DNA of 64,000 bases from JBMOKU01 sp049324315 (lineage in GTDB: Bacteria; Bacillota; Clostridia; Peptostreptococcales; Thermotaleaceae), in NCBI GenBank assembly GCA_049324315.1, contig JBMOKU010000032.1, forward strand, positions 186,001 to 250,000, in the 5' to 3' direction. Positions 51,986 through 61,173 of this stretch are shown piece after piece. A program made the translations under genes and the position numbers. Below the pieces are notes generated by a model that saw nothing but the letters and a program-made list of their open reading frames with translations, was not told the DNA's origin and did not search any database. The stretch's first letter is position 1. Every line of letters begins with the position of its first letter.

Positions 51986-52999
51986 TTACAGGGTAACCAA
52001 ACGCTTTTCTCTGAAGGATTCTGTTGCTGCATATGCAATAATGGTAGATTTTGTACCATCATACACAGAGATGTCCGGCTTTCTGTTTTCCAGGATACAA
52101 TTAACAAATTCTTGAACTTCATCTACATATGCCTGCTCAAATCTTTCTAAAAAGTTTTGTGAGCATTCTTTTCTTACACCGTGCTCATCCAATATTTCTA
52201 CCAGATTCTTTTGTGGCACTGCACCTATTCTCAAAATACCCTTTGTGCCGATGATTTCTGTTTCAACATTGTAGCCATGGGGTGCTGTCCTACCTGCAAA
52301 TAAAAACGCCATGGTTCCATTCTTAAACTGCATTAAAGCGGAAACGTTATCCCCATCTTGATACTGTCCGAATTCGGGATGCGCATAACATCCACCGATT
52401 GCATAAACCGTTTCAGCTTCAGATTCTAAAAACCATCTGGCTAAATCGATATCATGTACCGCCATATCTATAAATTGCCCGCCGCTATGTCCGGCATATT
52501 TGATGGCTCCTTCAATGGCACTCTCAGGATCCTGACTGTAACCCCTGAAAAGAATAGGTTTTCCTATGGCTCCTTCTGAAATCCTTTTCTTCGCATATGC
52601 ATAGGAAGGATCATATCTTCTCATAAAGCCTAACATAAATATTTTGTCAGGATGCTTTTCCACAGCAGCCTCTGCCATTTTACATTCTTCTAAAGATGTT
52701 CCCAAAGGCTTTTCACTGAAAACATGGAATCCCGCATCTAAAGCCTCAGCAATTTGATGGCAGTGTTCCGCTGAAGGAGATGAAATAAAAATAGCGTTCA
52801 ATTCTTTATTTTTTAACATCTCGCTGAAATCCGTATAGCCGTATGGGACACCCCAAGATTTCTGTACTTCGTCAACCTCTTCTTGGATGACGCTGCATAC
52901 TGCAGTCAGCTCTGCATTGGGTATTCTAAAGGCAATATTCTCGGCATGTTTTCTGCCTAACCTACCGAGACCTACTGCTCCGATTTTGACTTTGTTCAT
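51986..52999 (-). CDS. Gfo/Idh/MocA inositol dehydrogenase-like oxidoreductase (scyllo-/other isomer)
   Basis: A 337-residue protein from ATG 52999 (GAGGAG upstream). The blocks KIGAVGLGRLGRKHAENI, SEKPLGTSLEEC, LGFMRRYDPSYAYAK, AVHDIDLARWF (catalytic Asp/His) and YNVETEIIGTKG mark an IolG-type dehydrogenase. It is the third IolG-type enzyme besides the longer one at 27336. It has its own LacI-controlled promoter, so it is probably induced with the main pathway to take in another isomer such as scyllo-inositol. Confidence 0.87.
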   Translation of the reverse strand: MNKVKIGAVGLGRLGRKHAENIAFRIPNAELTAVCSVIQEEVDEVQKSWGVPYGYTDFSEMLKNKELNAIFISSPSAEHCHQIAEALDAGFHVFSEKPLGTSLEECKMAEAAVEKHPDKIFMLGFMRRYDPSYAYAKKRISEGAIGKPILFRGYSQDPESAIEGAIKYAGHSGGQFIDMAVHDIDLARWFLESEAETVYAIGGCYAHPEFGQYQDGDNVSALMQFKNGTMAFLFAGRTAPHGYNVETEIIGTKGILRIGAVPQKNLVEILDEHGVRKECSQNFLERFEQAYVDEVQEFVNCILENRKPDISVYDGTKSTIIAYAATESFREKRLVTL

Positions 53000-53161
53000 A
53001 GTCAATGCACTCCTCTTAATCATAAATGCCTATTGTTTGACACTCAATAAATTATTTCGATTTCATATAATCGAAAACCTTTTCTAAAAAAATAAATCTT
53101 TCTATTTCGTTATTTTCAGGAGAATATGAATCACTATTTAAAAATATTTTCACATTTATTT

Positions 53162-53217
53162 GCAAACGTTTGCTATATTCGTAATATTATATTACTACAG
53201 GGTTTCATGTTTGTCAA
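53162..53217 (-). promoter_or_regulatory. Promoter with LacI-type operator before the inositol dehydrogenase gene
   Basis: Minus strand: TTGACA (53212-53217), 17 bases, TAATAT (53189-53194), then GCAAACGTTTGC at 53162-53173, just past the expected transcription start. A second operator lies 305 bases upstream at 53465, which allows looping repression. Confidence 0.85.
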
Positions 53218-53464
53218 TTAGAAATAGTCTGTCAATTTCGAATGATTTGATAATTGTTTAACAATTTTTATTTCCGTCTTTTTCTTTGAAAATCATTGAA
53301 AACGCCAGTGCATAGCTATCCATCTTCAAACCCATCACTTATTCCATATCCTCTTCATTTTGTTATGCATCAATTTACGTGTACACCTGTAAAGTCATAA
53401 CCCTGCGATGCCTTTTCCAGGAAACCGATTTCACTCATCAGTAAAATATGTAATAGTTAAAAAT
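53218..53464. other. Intergenic spacer between two operators, nothing else recognised
   Basis: AT-rich sequence without a supported reading frame, repeat copy or structured RNA. Its main interest is that it separates two operator sites by about 29 helical turns. Confidence 0.5.
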
Positions 53465-53482
53465 TTCGCAAACGTTTGTGAA
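53465..53482. promoter_or_regulatory. LacI-type operator, distal site
   Basis: TTCGCAAACGTTTGTGAA, a near-perfect 18-base palindrome of the same family as 46881, 53162 and 54732. No promoter was recognised next to it, which suggests an auxiliary site. Confidence 0.8.
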
Positions 53483-53503
53483 TTTTTTTTTTGTTTTTTG
53501 AAT

Positions 53504-53543
53504 AAAAAAGTCTTCCATTGGAAAACCTAATGGAAGACTTTTT
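53504..53543. terminator. Terminator-like hairpin AAAAAAGTCTTCCATT/AATGGAAGACTTTTT
   Basis: Strong stem with A and T tails, active in both directions. Relative of 33276-33317. The following ~60 bases also resemble the sequence after that copy (TTTCCTATGTG-TATAA), so this is a repeated composite element. Confidence 0.72.
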
Positions 53544-53604
53544 GAAACGCATTTAACAGAAAGTACTGTATTAAGAAAATTTACACTTTCCTATGTGCTA
53601 TAAC

Positions 53605-53635
53605 AAAGGCCCTAACTTTTTAGGTTAGCGCCTTT
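53605..53635 (-). terminator. Terminator of the lacI gene at 53634
   Basis: AAAGGC-c-CTAAC pairs with GTTAG-c-GCCTTT around a short loop and overlaps the stop codon; leftward it is followed by TTTGTTAT. Confidence 0.7.
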
Positions 53636-54680
53636 ATGAATTTACAATTTCCTTAAGCACATTTTGAACTTTTAGATTGGCTTTTTCACTTCTAGTTGTT
53701 TTTCTAACGATCAGCTCCGGTTCAAGAACGACTCGCTTTATCATTTTCTTTTCGTCTTTATTTTGTATCTGTTCCAGTAGGATTTCGAAGGATGATTTCC
53801 CCATATAATATGTGGGTTGACTGATTGTTGTTAATTGAACCTGTGGCAGCTCTGCAAAAGGTATATTATCGAACCCGCAGATACCAAATTCATCAGGAAT
53901 ATTTAAGCCATATTCTTGGGCACAATGTAAAACACCTAACGCCATGACATCATTAACGGCAATGACAGCATCCGGCAAGTTGTCGGATTTCAATAGTTTT
54001 TGCATTAGGTCATAACCGCTTTTCATCTTAAAATCACCACGTTGAATGATTGATTCATCAATAGGATAATTATGCTGGCTCAAAGCCCGCTTATAGCCTT
54101 CCAGTCTTGCTTCATTTGAAATTGATTTCGAATGTCCTCCAACAAATGCTATTTTTTTATAGCCCAGTTCAATCAAATGATTTGTCGCAAGATAGCCACC
54201 CCTAAAGTTGTCTGTTTCAACGGAACTATATTTTCCTCCCGCTGGTCGACTGTCTATAAATACAGTAGGTGTAGAAAGATACTGTTCTATCTCTTCATCA
54301 TCTGAGGCGGCTTTAATGATGATACCGTCTACTCTTCTCTCTTGCAGTAGTTTTAAATAAGCCAGTTCTTTGTCCTTATCCCAGTTCGTATTACATAAGA
54401 AAACATTGTAATGATGTTTACTGGCAGCTTCTTCCACACCACTGGCAATCGTTGGAAAAAAAGGATTTGTAATATCAGGAATCACCAATCCGATTGTCTT
54501 GGTATGCTTTGTCACCAAGCCCCTTGCAATGGCATTAGGCTTATACCCCATTTTCTTGGCTTCTGCCAATACTTTCTTCATGGTAGCTTGGTTTACGCCG
54601 GACTTACCGTTCAAAGCCCGCGATACGGTAGTATAGGAAACACCTGTTTTTTTTGCTATATCTTTGATGGTTACGCTCAT
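53634..54680 (-). CDS. LacI-family repressor of the main inositol cluster
   Basis: A 348-residue LacI/GalR protein. The ATG at 54680 gives better spacing from AGGCAGGGA than the one at 54686. Helix-turn-helix TIKDIAKKTGVSYTTVSRALNG and hinge GYKPNAIARGL are followed by a ligand-binding core (VIPDITNPFFPTIASGVEE, ETDNFRGGYLATNHLIELG). Four GCAAACGTTTG-like operators are placed at its own promoter, the dehydrogenase promoter (two sites) and inside the iol operon. Clostridial iol clusters are often controlled this way; Bacillus uses the DeoR-type IolR instead. Confidence 0.93.
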   Translation of the reverse strand: MSVTIKDIAKKTGVSYTTVSRALNGKSGVNQATMKKVLAEAKKMGYKPNAIARGLVTKHTKTIGLVIPDITNPFFPTIASGVEEAASKHHYNVFLCNTNWDKDKELAYLKLLQERRVDGIIIKAASDDEEIEQYLSTPTVFIDSRPAGGKYSSVETDNFRGGYLATNHLIELGYKKIAFVGGHSKSISNEARLEGYKRALSQHNYPIDESIIQRGDFKMKSGYDLMQKLLKSDNLPDAVIAVNDVMALGVLHCAQEYGLNIPDEFGICGFDNIPFAELPQVQLTTISQPTYYMGKSSFEILLEQIQNKDEKKMIKRVVLEPELIVRKTTRSEKANLKVQNVLKEIVNS

Positions 54681-54725
54681 ATCCATTCCCTGCCTATATC
54701 ATATTATTAGAAATCCTTTGAATTC

Positions 54726-54754
54726 ATTATAACAAACGTTTGCGATTTTTTCAA
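54726..54754 (-). promoter_or_regulatory. Autoregulated promoter of the second lacI gene
   Basis: Minus strand: TTGAAA (54749-54754), exactly 17 bases, TATAAT (54726-54731). The spacer itself (54732-54745) is the operator ACAAACGTTTGCGA, so repressor and RNA polymerase exclude each other. Confidence 0.87.
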
Positions 54755-54914
54755 ATCATATTATAAGTTAATCAGCTTTGAAGTGTGATCTGTACCTGGA
54801 GGTATATTACCTATGAGGCTTCATATTTGTCGGCTATTGGCCACCGGCTGCTAGCTACTGGCAAAATCAAAAAACATAAGCTAAGCCTAAGTGCAGCAAC
54901 GGGTTAGCCGTAAC

Positions 54915-54942
54915 AAAAGGACTTCAAAAAAGAAGTCCTTTT
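54915..54942 (-). terminator. Terminator of the CaiB-type CoA transferase gene
   Basis: AAAAGGACTTC/GAAGTCCTTTT hairpin with T-rich flank in the leftward direction, 19 bases past the stop. Just left of it, 54831-54910 holds GGCTA/GCTAGC-type short repeats without a clear function. Confidence 0.8.
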
Positions 54943-54960
54943 GTGTTATTTTACCAGAAT

Positions 54961-56151
54961 CTATGCAAGCACATTTTCTTTCTTTAAAGTTTCGATTTCT
55001 TCACTGCTCATACCCAGCATTTGCTGCAGTATTTCTTCCGTATGCTGTCCTAAAAGCGGTGCTGGTCTACGGACGCTTCCTTGGGTTTCACTCATTTTAA
55101 TAGGAACACCGGGCATCTTAAGTTTACCGGCCACAGGATGCTCAATCTCCGTAATCATTTGCCTTGCCAATACCTGAGGATCTTCCAGTACTTTGTCGAC
55201 AGTATTAATCGGTCCGTTAGGAACACCGGCTTTGTCAAGAATATCCTGCCATTCCTTCGTCGTTTTTTCCTTTGTCAGCGCATTAATTAATGGCACCAAT
55301 TCCTCAACATTTTTGGTGCGCAGTGGATTTGTTTTGAAACGCTCATCTTCAATCCACCCGGTGGTATTTAACACCTCGCACAGCTTTACAAAGAGCGCAT
55401 CATTTCCTGCGGCAATCATAATCTCCCCATCTGCCGTCTCAAAGGGTTCAAATGGCGTAATGGATGAATGACGATTTCCTGCGGGTTTTGGTGCTTGCCC
55501 TGTCACTACGTAGCGGGCAATGGCATTTTCCAAGATAGCAACCTGGCAGTCCAGCATGGCCACATCTACCTTCTGACCCGTACCGGTATTATTTCTATAA
55601 TTTATGGCAGCTAGAATTCCGATGGCTGAAAACAATCCTGCAGTAATATCACCGATGGAAGGTCCTACCCTTGTAGGCTTTCCTCCTTTTTCGCCGGTTA
55701 TACTCATAATGCCGCCCATTGCTTGAACTACGGCGTCATATGCAGCTCTTTTGCTGTAAGGACCCGAATGTCCGAAGCCAGAGCAAGCTGCATAGATGAT
55801 TTTCGGATTGATCTTTTTTAGCTCTTCATAGCCTAGCCCCAGTTTTTCCATTGTACCAGGCCTAAAGTTTTCAACAACCACATCGGCTTTTTTGACCATT
55901 TCTCTAAATAAATCCTTTGCCTTTTCTTCCTTTAAGTTTAAAACAATGCTCCGCTTATTTCGATTAAGACTCATAAAATAGGCACTTTCATTTCCTACAT
56001 AGGGTCCAAACTGTCTGGAGTCGTCTCCTACCCCCGGAGCTTCAATTTTAATGATATCCGCTCCCATATCGGCCATAACCATCGTAGCATAGGGACCTGC
56101 CAATACCCTTGTCAAATCAAGTACCTTAATTCCTTCTAATGCTTGTTCCAT
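54961..56151 (-). CDS. Family III CoA-transferase (CaiB/BaiF)
   Basis: A 396-residue CoA transferase of the formyl-CoA transferase fold. GIKVLDLTRVLAGPYATMVMADMGADIIKIE, the NRNKRSIVLNL block and DVAMLDCQVAILEN (the region of the catalytic aspartate) are standard. It moves CoA between carboxylic acids; the acid is unknown. It is the last gene of the leftward ureide-type cluster, so it may activate the carboxylic acid end product. AAGGAGGG lies before the ATG. Confidence 0.9.
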   Translation of the reverse strand: MEQALEGIKVLDLTRVLAGPYATMVMADMGADIIKIEAPGVGDDSRQFGPYVGNESAYFMSLNRNKRSIVLNLKEEKAKDLFREMVKKADVVVENFRPGTMEKLGLGYEELKKINPKIIYAACSGFGHSGPYSKRAAYDAVVQAMGGIMSITGEKGGKPTRVGPSIGDITAGLFSAIGILAAINYRNNTGTGQKVDVAMLDCQVAILENAIARYVVTGQAPKPAGNRHSSITPFEPFETADGEIMIAAGNDALFVKLCEVLNTTGWIEDERFKTNPLRTKNVEELVPLINALTKEKTTKEWQDILDKAGVPNGPINTVDKVLEDPQVLARQMITEIEHPVAGKLKMPGVPIKMSETQGSVRRPAPLLGQHTEEILQQMLGMSSEEIETLKKENVLA

Positions 56152-56319
56152 CGTATGTAGCCCTCCTTTTTCATTATGTCTGTTGCTTAAAAAAGCTTAT
56201 TTTTCATAATGTAATGTTGCTCCATACCTTAAATTATATGCCAAAAATGCCAAGAAACCCAGATTTTTTTGTGAAAATTCATAACATTTTGATACTTATG
56301 CTTTTTTTTCATGTTTTAC

Positions 56320-57210
56320 CTATTTTTTGTAAGGTATTCTTCTTGAAGGTTCAAAACTGCATTTTCCTTCATTCAAAATTTCTCCATATACCTTTACATT
56401 ACGATCTTCAATATGATCAAAAATCATGGGTGACTTCGTTCCATAACTAACATATTGAATTGGATTTGGGTCCAGCTTCGCAGCGATAATCTCCTCTGTC
56501 CCTCTGGCGAGGGCAATTACCTGCGCGATCGGGCTGACAATCATGCTGTGGCCAAAGTAATAGTTCTTACCGGCATCAGGACCGATGGAATTGGCAGCCA
56601 GCATATATACATGGTTGTCATACGCTCTGGCTTTGTTCACCATTTCCCATATCTCATAGCTTCTAAGTAAAGCCGACGGTCTTGTGATGATCTCTGCTCC
56701 CTTCAATGCCAATACCCTTGAGAGCTCAGGAAAATCTCCATCATAGCAAATGATCATCCCGATCCTGCCTAACTTTGTATCTACGACTACCGTGCTATCG
56801 CCGGGTGTCGTCCAGCCTCCCCCTTCCAATCTTTCCGTCGGAAAAGGGTGAGTCTTTCTATAATTTCCTATAATTTCACCCGTATCATCAATTAAAACCG
56901 AACTGTTCAGTATAATATTTTTTGCTTCTCCTCTTTCATAAAGTGGAAAGACAACGTGAACGCCAAACGCTTTAGCCAACTTTTGAATTTTCTCTGTGTG
57001 TTTGCCCGGCACAGGACACAACATCTCATAAAATTCTTCAACAGGCATATTGGGTGTAAAACCGGTGGTGATTGTTTCCGGAAAAATGATTAGTTCCGCT
57101 TCATATTCTTTAACGGCTTTCTCCAGCCATGTACAGCATTTGTCGATATTGGCTTCTATCTGATTGGGTTCAGCGGCAATCTGAACGCATGCAGCAATAT
57201 GCTCTTTCAT
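56320..57210 (-). CDS. Nitrilase-superfamily carbon-nitrogen hydrolase
   Basis: A 296-residue amidase from ATG 57210 (AGGAGG before it). The catalytic triad is E45 (IIFPET), K119 (NYRKTHPF) and C155 (MIICYDGDFPE). The family includes N-carbamoyl-beta-alanine and N-carbamoyl-D-amino-acid amidases, omega-amidases and aliphatic amidases. Together with a cyclase-type hydrolase and a carbamoyltransferase complex, an N-carbamoyl or amide substrate is likely. A short GC hairpin separates it from the cyclase gene. Confidence 0.88.
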   Translation of the reverse strand: MKEHIAACVQIAAEPNQIEANIDKCCTWLEKAVKEYEAELIIFPETITTGFTPNMPVEEFYEMLCPVPGKHTEKIQKLAKAFGVHVVFPLYERGEAKNIILNSSVLIDDTGEIIGNYRKTHPFPTERLEGGGWTTPGDSTVVVDTKLGRIGMIICYDGDFPELSRVLALKGAEIITRPSALLRSYEIWEMVNKARAYDNHVYMLAANSIGPDAGKNYYFGHSMIVSPIAQVIALARGTEEIIAAKLDPNPIQYVSYGTKSPMIFDHIEDRNVKVYGEILNEGKCSFEPSRRIPYKK

Positions 57211-57244
57211 TTTTAAACCTCCTATTATCAAAATATATAACACT

Positions 57245-57264
57245 GCCCGCCTGTTCAGGCGGGC
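57245..57264. repeat. Perfect GC hairpin between the cyclase and nitrilase genes
   Basis: GCCCGCCTG-TT-CAGGCGGGC, 12 bases before the cyclase stop boundary and 34 bases upstream of the nitrilase start. No T run follows in either direction, so it is not a clear terminator; it might stabilise or process the mRNA. Confidence 0.6.
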
Positions 57265-57276
57265 ATACTGTATCAT

Positions 57277-58062
57277 TTATTTCACTTCATCATAGGCAAC
57301 AATACGGCAGATACTGGACTCTCCACCTTCAAATCGCCAAGGATAGCAGCCCACGATCAATCGTTTGTTCAGAACCTTATCAATTTCTCCACCAAGGTTT
57401 TCTGCATGGATAATATCATAAGGGAATAAATCGATATGCATCAGCTGATAGTCTTCATCCGGGAATATTTCTTCCAAGCTCTTTCCATATTTTTCTCTCA
57501 TATACTTATCTGCTTCCTTTGCCTGTCTCGGACACCATTCACGAATCTTTGTATTCATTGGGTGGTCAGCAGATCCACAGTCAACACCAATCCATTTGAT
57601 TTCCATTTTTCTACACCAATCTGAAAACTCCTTTGTCGGTCCAGGGTGCTTTGTCATATATCTTACTTCATCGGCTTCCGGTTGATCCCATGCATATCTG
57701 TGATAGCCTGTATTGATAATCAAGATATCACCCTTTTTTACTTCTACTCTGTCTGTGATATCCTTTGATGTATAGATTCCATAGTCTTCAGCCATATCCG
57801 ATAAGTCAACCACAACAGCAGGTCCGATCAGATCCTCCAATGGAATGGCAGCAATATCCCTACCATGGGTACAGAAGTGTAATGAGCCGTCAAGGTGAGT
57901 TCCTACATGGTTTGATGTTGTAATGACTTGACCATTTGCTCCATTGGATGACAATCTCTTAAAAAACTTGATTTGCAATGGCTCATAGGTAGGCCATGGC
58001 GGTGTAAGATGACTCAGTTTTTGTGTTAAATCGTACATTTTAATATTTTTCCAAAATTCCAT
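57277..58062 (-). CDS. Cyclase-family (KynB/isatin hydrolase-like) metal hydrolase
   Basis: A 261-residue protein with the intact motif H52-VGT-H56-L-D58-GSL-H62, unlike the divergent paralogue at 5975. The family hydrolyses aryl formamides and cyclic amides such as isatin. Further blocks VKKGDILIINTGYH and IGVDCGSADHP are typical. It may open a cyclic imide or ureide whose carbamoyl part is handled by the FdrA-DUF1116 complex upstream. GAGGAGG precedes the ATG. Confidence 0.87.
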   Translation of the reverse strand: MEFWKNIKMYDLTQKLSHLTPPWPTYEPLQIKFFKRLSSNGANGQVITTSNHVGTHLDGSLHFCTHGRDIAAIPLEDLIGPAVVVDLSDMAEDYGIYTSKDITDRVEVKKGDILIINTGYHRYAWDQPEADEVRYMTKHPGPTKEFSDWCRKMEIKWIGVDCGSADHPMNTKIREWCPRQAKEADKYMREKYGKSLEEIFPDEDYQLMHIDLFPYDIIHAENLGGEIDKVLNKRLIVGCYPWRFEGGESSICRIVAYDEVK

Positions 58063-58086
58063 TTGAAATACCTCCTCATATTTTAA

Positions 58087-59352
58087 TTACTCCAACAATC
58101 CTTTGGCTTCAAGGTCTGTCACAAAAGCCTCCAGGGCATCTTCAAAACACTTCATCGGTGGACGCACCAAACCTGCACCTACTTGACCGACACCCGGCTC
58201 TCTATGGGCAATTCCCGTATTAATAATAGGCAAAATACCTGTCTCTATGACCTTTTGAATATCGATAGCTGTGGCTGTTCCACGGAAATTTAGTACAGGA
58301 ATCTTATAGGCATTGTTCTCACCCTGGGTAATCTCATACATTGTTTTTGAATATCGGATCGCATCATCCGGCGTACCGCCTACAAATTGTACGATGGCGG
58401 GAGCTGCTGCCATGGCGAAACCGCCAATTCCACAGGTTTCTGTTATCGTGCTGTCACCAATGTCAGGATTTGCATCCTTTTCCGTAAATCCCGGGAAGAA
58501 CAGTCCATCGATAATTTCAGCTGGTGCCGTGAACCACTGCTCTCCAAGCCCAGATATTCGGATACCAAACTCAGTACCGTTTCTTGCCATGGTATATACC
58601 AAAGTACTGTAAGGTATACCTTTAGCCGCCTCCAATGTAGCCTTGCAGGCAGGCATGGTCAGATTTAGGAAGAAATGATCATTACTGTGTATAAACTTCA
58701 AAACATCTGCTTTATCTTGAGAAGAAAAATCAGTATTAACAATATGCGGTGCCAATTCACGGATTAGCAATGAAGTACCTGCTTTATTTCTGTTATGCCC
58801 CTCATCCCCCATTAGAACCACTTGGGCAATCATATTTTTTAAATCAATGGGACCGGAAAGTTCTAAAGCTGCCTTTAGCACAGGAGCAAGTATCTGTTCC
58901 ATCCACTTCAGTCTTTTGATGACCTCTTCACTATAAGCACCATATCGCAATACCTTTCCAAGGCCTTCGTTCAGTGTACAATAAGCATGATTTCCATAAG
59001 TCATGTTTTTAATGATCCATACCGGCATAGAAGCTGTCATAACGCCAGCCATAGGTCCTACGGCATCATGGTGATGGCAGGGCTCAAAGGTTATTTCACC
59101 GGATTGAACTAATTGAACAGCCTCTTCCTCATCCTTGGCAAGACCTTCGTAAATCAATCCTCCAATAACAGCGCCCCGCAAAGGTCCACTCATGTTCTCC
59201 CATGTGATTGGCGGACCTGCATGAAATATTTTCTTTTTTGACATACCCGGAATGACTTCCTCGGCAGTTCCTATCCCAATCAGCGTTGGCTGCCCGTTTA
59301 GAATACGCTGCAGTGCTTCTTCATTTGCTTTTTGAATTCTTTCTTGTACCAT
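58087..59352 (-). CDS. DUF1116 protein (YlbE/AllG-like subunit of an FdrA-type carbamoyltransferase)
   Basis: A 421-residue DUF1116 protein: PLRGAVIGGLIYEGLAKDEEEA, EPCHHHDAVGPMAGVMTASMPVW, ALYG-like NEGLGKVLRYGAY and GDEGHNRNKAGT. In E. coli the homologue YlbE (AllG) works with FdrA (AllF) and YlbF (AllH) as oxamate carbamoyltransferase in allantoin breakdown. All three families are present here in one operon. The acceptor or donor ureide may differ, as no allantoin genes are next to it. GGAGGGG precedes the start. Confidence 0.88.
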   Translation of the reverse strand: MVQERIQKANEEALQRILNGQPTLIGIGTAEEVIPGMSKKKIFHAGPPITWENMSGPLRGAVIGGLIYEGLAKDEEEAVQLVQSGEITFEPCHHHDAVGPMAGVMTASMPVWIIKNMTYGNHAYCTLNEGLGKVLRYGAYSEEVIKRLKWMEQILAPVLKAALELSGPIDLKNMIAQVVLMGDEGHNRNKAGTSLLIRELAPHIVNTDFSSQDKADVLKFIHSNDHFFLNLTMPACKATLEAAKGIPYSTLVYTMARNGTEFGIRISGLGEQWFTAPAEIIDGLFFPGFTEKDANPDIGDSTITETCGIGGFAMAAAPAIVQFVGGTPDDAIRYSKTMYEITQGENNAYKIPVLNFRGTATAIDIQKVIETGILPIINTGIAHREPGVGQVGAGLVRPPMKCFEDALEAFVTDLEAKGLLE

Positions 59353-59379
59353 CGATTTTCCCCTCCTTCTGTATTGATA

Positions 59380-59556
59380 CTACTTCCCCTTTAATCTGGA
59401 TAGTAAGGATGCCATTTTTTGATTTCCCCCTGCTGGAGGACGCCAATCAACATGAATGGCCTTTACGCCTTGATTTTTTAGATCTTTAGCAAATCCTTCA
59501 ATTCCCATATTGATCACTTTTAATTCTGAACGAAATAATTCATTGATTTTAGACAT
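59380..59556 (-). CDS. Small FdrA-associated protein (58 residues)
   Basis: A short gene starting at ATG 59556 with GGAGGG seven bases before, ending TAG at 59380-59382. The product reads MSKINELFRSELKVINMGIE, then GFAKDLKNQGVKAIHVDW and RPPAGGNQKMASLL. The HVDWRPPAGGN segment is conserved in small proteins often labelled fdrA domain protein, encoded beside fdrA. It sits in an 11-base/27-base spacing between FdrA and DUF1116 genes, so it is probably a fourth component of the complex. Confidence 0.85.
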   Translation of the reverse strand: MSKINELFRSELKVINMGIEGFAKDLKNQGVKAIHVDWRPPAGGNQKMASLLSRLKGK

Positions 59557-59567
59557 ACGCTTCCCTC

Positions 59568-61124
59568 CTACGCAAGTCTTTTGAGTATATCGGAAGCCAA
59601 TCTCACAGCCTGAGCATTTGACGGCATAACCAGTACTCCTGCTTCTCTCAGCTTCTCTTCTTGTTTCGTTAGATTTTGTGGATCACCTGTTGTACCACAT
59701 ACCGATGCAATGAATAGCACAGGTTTTCCCATCTTATCTCTTATGATAGAAAACTTCTTGATGCTGTCTACCATTTCACCGACAGGATCGGGATGGGCGC
59801 CATAACCGATAACAAAATCCATTAAAACAACGGCAATTTCTTCATCTTCCGCTTCCTTCAGCAAACGCTCCTGTCTATATGACGGATCAATCATGGGATG
59901 GGGTCTGTTAACCGTAAATACGTCATCTCCTAAGTCGACGCAAGTATGCTCCTTGCTTTGGTGTACATTGACAAGGGCATATTCGGGCTTCAAAGGGATG
60001 TTAGAATAAATATCTCCAACTGTTTTTGACAGCATCTTCATGGCTTCATCACAAAGTGTCCCCCCTGTATAAAGGCCCCGCAGATATTTCTGCTCTTTGC
60101 TCAGTATGTTTACTGCACCTTCAATCAACTGCTGGACGTCATCTTCCGGCAGGCTGTATCCCAGCATCTCCTGTGGTTGACCATCAGCAGCAAGGGTAGC
60201 AGCTTTATAGGCCGTATCCTCCAGGGTATAGCCAGGAACACCGCCATATTCACAAATCTTGTCAGTATCACCCCCGATGAAATTTACAACAAAGGGTTTT
60301 CCGCTTTTCTTAACTTCTTGGAGTACCTTTTCAGCTATTTCAGGAGCCGGCGGCTTCGAGATCAACACGATGACCTTCGTTTCATCATCCTGGGTCAAGG
60401 CTTTGATTCCCTCTATCATCATGATACCGCCAATCTCGTTCTTTAAATCTCTTCCTCCTGTACCAATGACTTGGGATACACCACTTCCCAATTTATCAAT
60501 CAGCACACTGACTTCCTGGGTTCCGGTGCCTGAAGCACCTATGATTCCGATAGGACCTCGTGATACAACATTGGCAAAGGCCAAGGGGATATGGTTGATA
60601 ATGGCGGTACCGCAATCCGGTCCCATCATCAATAGCCCCTTTTCTTTCGCTAGTTCTTTTAATTGTCTTTCTTCCTCTATGGATACATTATCACTGAAAA
60701 GCATGACATGCATGTCTCGCTCCAATGCCTTTTTCACTTCGTTGAAAGCATATTTTCCCGGTATGGATATAAGTACAAGATTTGAGTCTGGCTCGTATTT
60801 CACGGCAGAATCAAAGGTTGGAGGGTTATACTCTCCCGTTGATGATTCTTTTTTTTCATTGAGCAGCTTATCTACCTTATCAACCACATTCTTCATAACC
60901 TTGGGCTCTTCCGTCAGCACAGTGATAAAAAAGTCATTGGGATTAAGCCCTAGAATTTTTTCATCTGCTAATCCTAAGTTCTGAGCCAATTCTTTATTGA
61001 GATCTGTTCCCATCCCTACCAGAGCCTCTTTTATGCCATCCAGTTTCTTAATTTCTTTACTGATCAACATCAATGTTACGGAATCATAATAGCTCCCTTT
61101 TCTGATTTCAACACACACATGCAT
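59568..61124 (-). CDS. fdrA: FdrA-family protein (AllF-like, acyl-CoA synthetase-type fold)
   Basis: A 518-residue protein built like succinyl-CoA synthetase: an N-terminal ~110-residue region (SVTLMLISKEIKKLDGI), a CoA-binding Rossmann part with MGPDCGTAI and GIIGASGTGTQEVSVLI, and a ligase-like C-terminal part (YALVNVHQSK, DFVIGYGAHPDP). It belongs with DUF1116 and DUF2877 proteins as the three subunits of oxamate or related carbamoyltransferase, giving carbamoyl phosphate. A carbamate kinase to make ATP is expected but is not in this window. AGGAGG lies ten bases before the ATG. Confidence 0.9.
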   Translation of the reverse strand: MHVCVEIRKGSYYDSVTLMLISKEIKKLDGIKEALVGMGTDLNKELAQNLGLADEKILGLNPNDFFITVLTEEPKVMKNVVDKVDKLLNEKKESSTGEYNPPTFDSAVKYEPDSNLVLISIPGKYAFNEVKKALERDMHVMLFSDNVSIEEERQLKELAKEKGLLMMGPDCGTAIINHIPLAFANVVSRGPIGIIGASGTGTQEVSVLIDKLGSGVSQVIGTGGRDLKNEIGGIMMIEGIKALTQDDETKVIVLISKPPAPEIAEKVLQEVKKSGKPFVVNFIGGDTDKICEYGGVPGYTLEDTAYKAATLAADGQPQEMLGYSLPEDDVQQLIEGAVNILSKEQKYLRGLYTGGTLCDEAMKMLSKTVGDIYSNIPLKPEYALVNVHQSKEHTCVDLGDDVFTVNRPHPMIDPSYRQERLLKEAEDEEIAVVLMDFVIGYGAHPDPVGEMVDSIKKFSIIRDKMGKPVLFIASVCGTTGDPQNLTKQEEKLREAGVLVMPSNAQAVRLASDILKRLA

Positions 61125-61173
61125 CGCAGATATTCCTCCTATCTATATTATATAGCGCATTAAATATTTTACA

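Noticed and set aside
51877..52122. Separate small gene upstream of the ABC transporter
   Set aside because: It is a shadow frame overlapping the end of the dehydrogenase gene with no start signal.
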